DNA of 57,992 bases from Chloroflexota bacterium (GTDB lineage Bacteria > Chloroflexota > UBA6077 > CF-72). The DNA is taken from the NCBI GenBank assembly GCA_019239775.1, contig JAFAZN010000505.1:1-57992 (forward strand). The letters are read 5' to 3'. The notes under the pieces were generated by a model that searched no databases, was not told the origin of the DNA, and saw nothing but the letters and a program-made list of their open reading frames with translations. Within the stretch, counting starts at the first letter, position 1. Each line of letters begins with the position of its first letter. A program made the translations under genes and the position numbers. Positions 57,824 to 57,992 of the stretch are shown piece after piece.

Positions 57824-57992
57824 CCCCCACCGGAGTGAATCCCCACTGGAGTGAATCCCCACGGAGTGGATCTCCACGGAGTGACCACCCACGGAGTGAA
57901 CCCCACCGGAGTGGATCCACCACCGGAGTGAACCCTCACGGAGTGAATCCCCCACCGGAGTGAATCCCCCACCGGAGTGAATCCCCCACCTG
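57824..57992 (+). repeat. Degenerate 15-20-bp tandem repeat, about ten copies
   Basis: About ten units built on CCCAC(CG)GAGTGAAT run from the gap after the M20 gene to the window edge, with several exact copies near the end (GGAGTGAATCCCCCACC). The unit differs from the arrays at 2681 and 17819. The array is truncated by the window. Confidence 0.85.

Noticed and set aside
57368..57955. 195-residue reading frame on the minus strand with His/Ser/Gly-rich repeats
   Set aside because: Its N-terminal part is the translation of the tandem repeat array and the rest is antisense to the M20D gene, so it is not a real gene.

Overview
The window is about 58 kb of GC-rich bacterial chromosome, almost fully coding, with short or overlapping gene junctions (ATGA/GTGA/TTGA) and frequent GTG/TTG starts. 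The gene mix suggests a soil- or groundwater-type member of Chloroflexota or a neighbouring lineage: methylmalonyl-CoA mutase split into catalytic and B12-binding genes, CdaA/YbbR, stand-alone RibD_C, secreted SH3/C39 and subtilisin proteins, and many leaderless promoters. This placement is inferred from gene content only. No rRNA, tRNA, insertion sequence, prophage or CRISPR array was seen.

Layout. 1-2.6 kb: membrane protein, thioredoxin-like ferredoxin, secreted C39-like peptidase. 2.7-16.2 kb (minus strand): a propionate/methylmalonyl-CoA and acyl-CoA degradation region (two acyl-CoA dehydrogenases, thiolase, corrinoid adenosyltransferase, mutase large subunit, epimerase, mutase B12 subunit, MeaB, carboxyltransferase). 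A cell-surface pair, an LPXTG protein plus a sortase, is embedded in the same run. 16.3-19.9 kb: sigma-54 (with a zinc-ribbon-like insertion), an NtrC-type activator and a small membrane protein. 20.1-28.8 kb: RarA, an M20 carbamoylase, a family III CoA-transferase, GNAT, ThiD, a selenocysteine-containing SelD read through an in-frame TGA, and a MocR-type regulator. 28.8-43.5 kb: small membrane proteins, a subtilisin with four C-terminal repeats, RibD_C, glutamate dehydrogenase, a sigma-54-promoted zinc-ribbon protein, thiamine pyrophosphokinase, a serine-biosynthesis pair, ornithine carbamoyltransferase, the c-di-AMP pair CdaA/YbbR, and Der. 43.9-57.8 kb: a REC-GGEEF diguanylate cyclase and a chemosensory cluster (CheW, CheR, CheW, MCP, CheA-REC, CheB, Hpt-REC). 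A BenE-type benzoate permease fused to a C-terminal PilZ domain interrupts that cluster on the opposite strand. A membrane protein and an M20 amidohydrolase follow.

How parts fit. Propionyl-CoA goes to methylmalonyl-CoA (PccB), is epimerised (Mce) and isomerised to succinyl-CoA (mutase), with cofactor supply and protection by CobO and MeaB. The acyl-CoA dehydrogenases and thiolase feed the route. RpoN and the NtrC-type activator are adjacent, and two consensus -24/-12 promoters occur in the window. The most novel-looking item is the BenE-PilZ permease inside a Che cluster close to a diguanylate cyclase, which suggests c-di-GMP-gated uptake of an aromatic acid tied to chemosensing (inference).

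Non-coding structure. A dispersed element of about 125 bp occurs twice, both times between convergent gene ends. Several intergenic gaps hold unrelated degenerate tandem repeats. At least eight genes have a TANNNT-like -10 box seven to nine bases before the start codon, implying leaderless mRNAs; one divergent pair shares a nearly symmetric -10.
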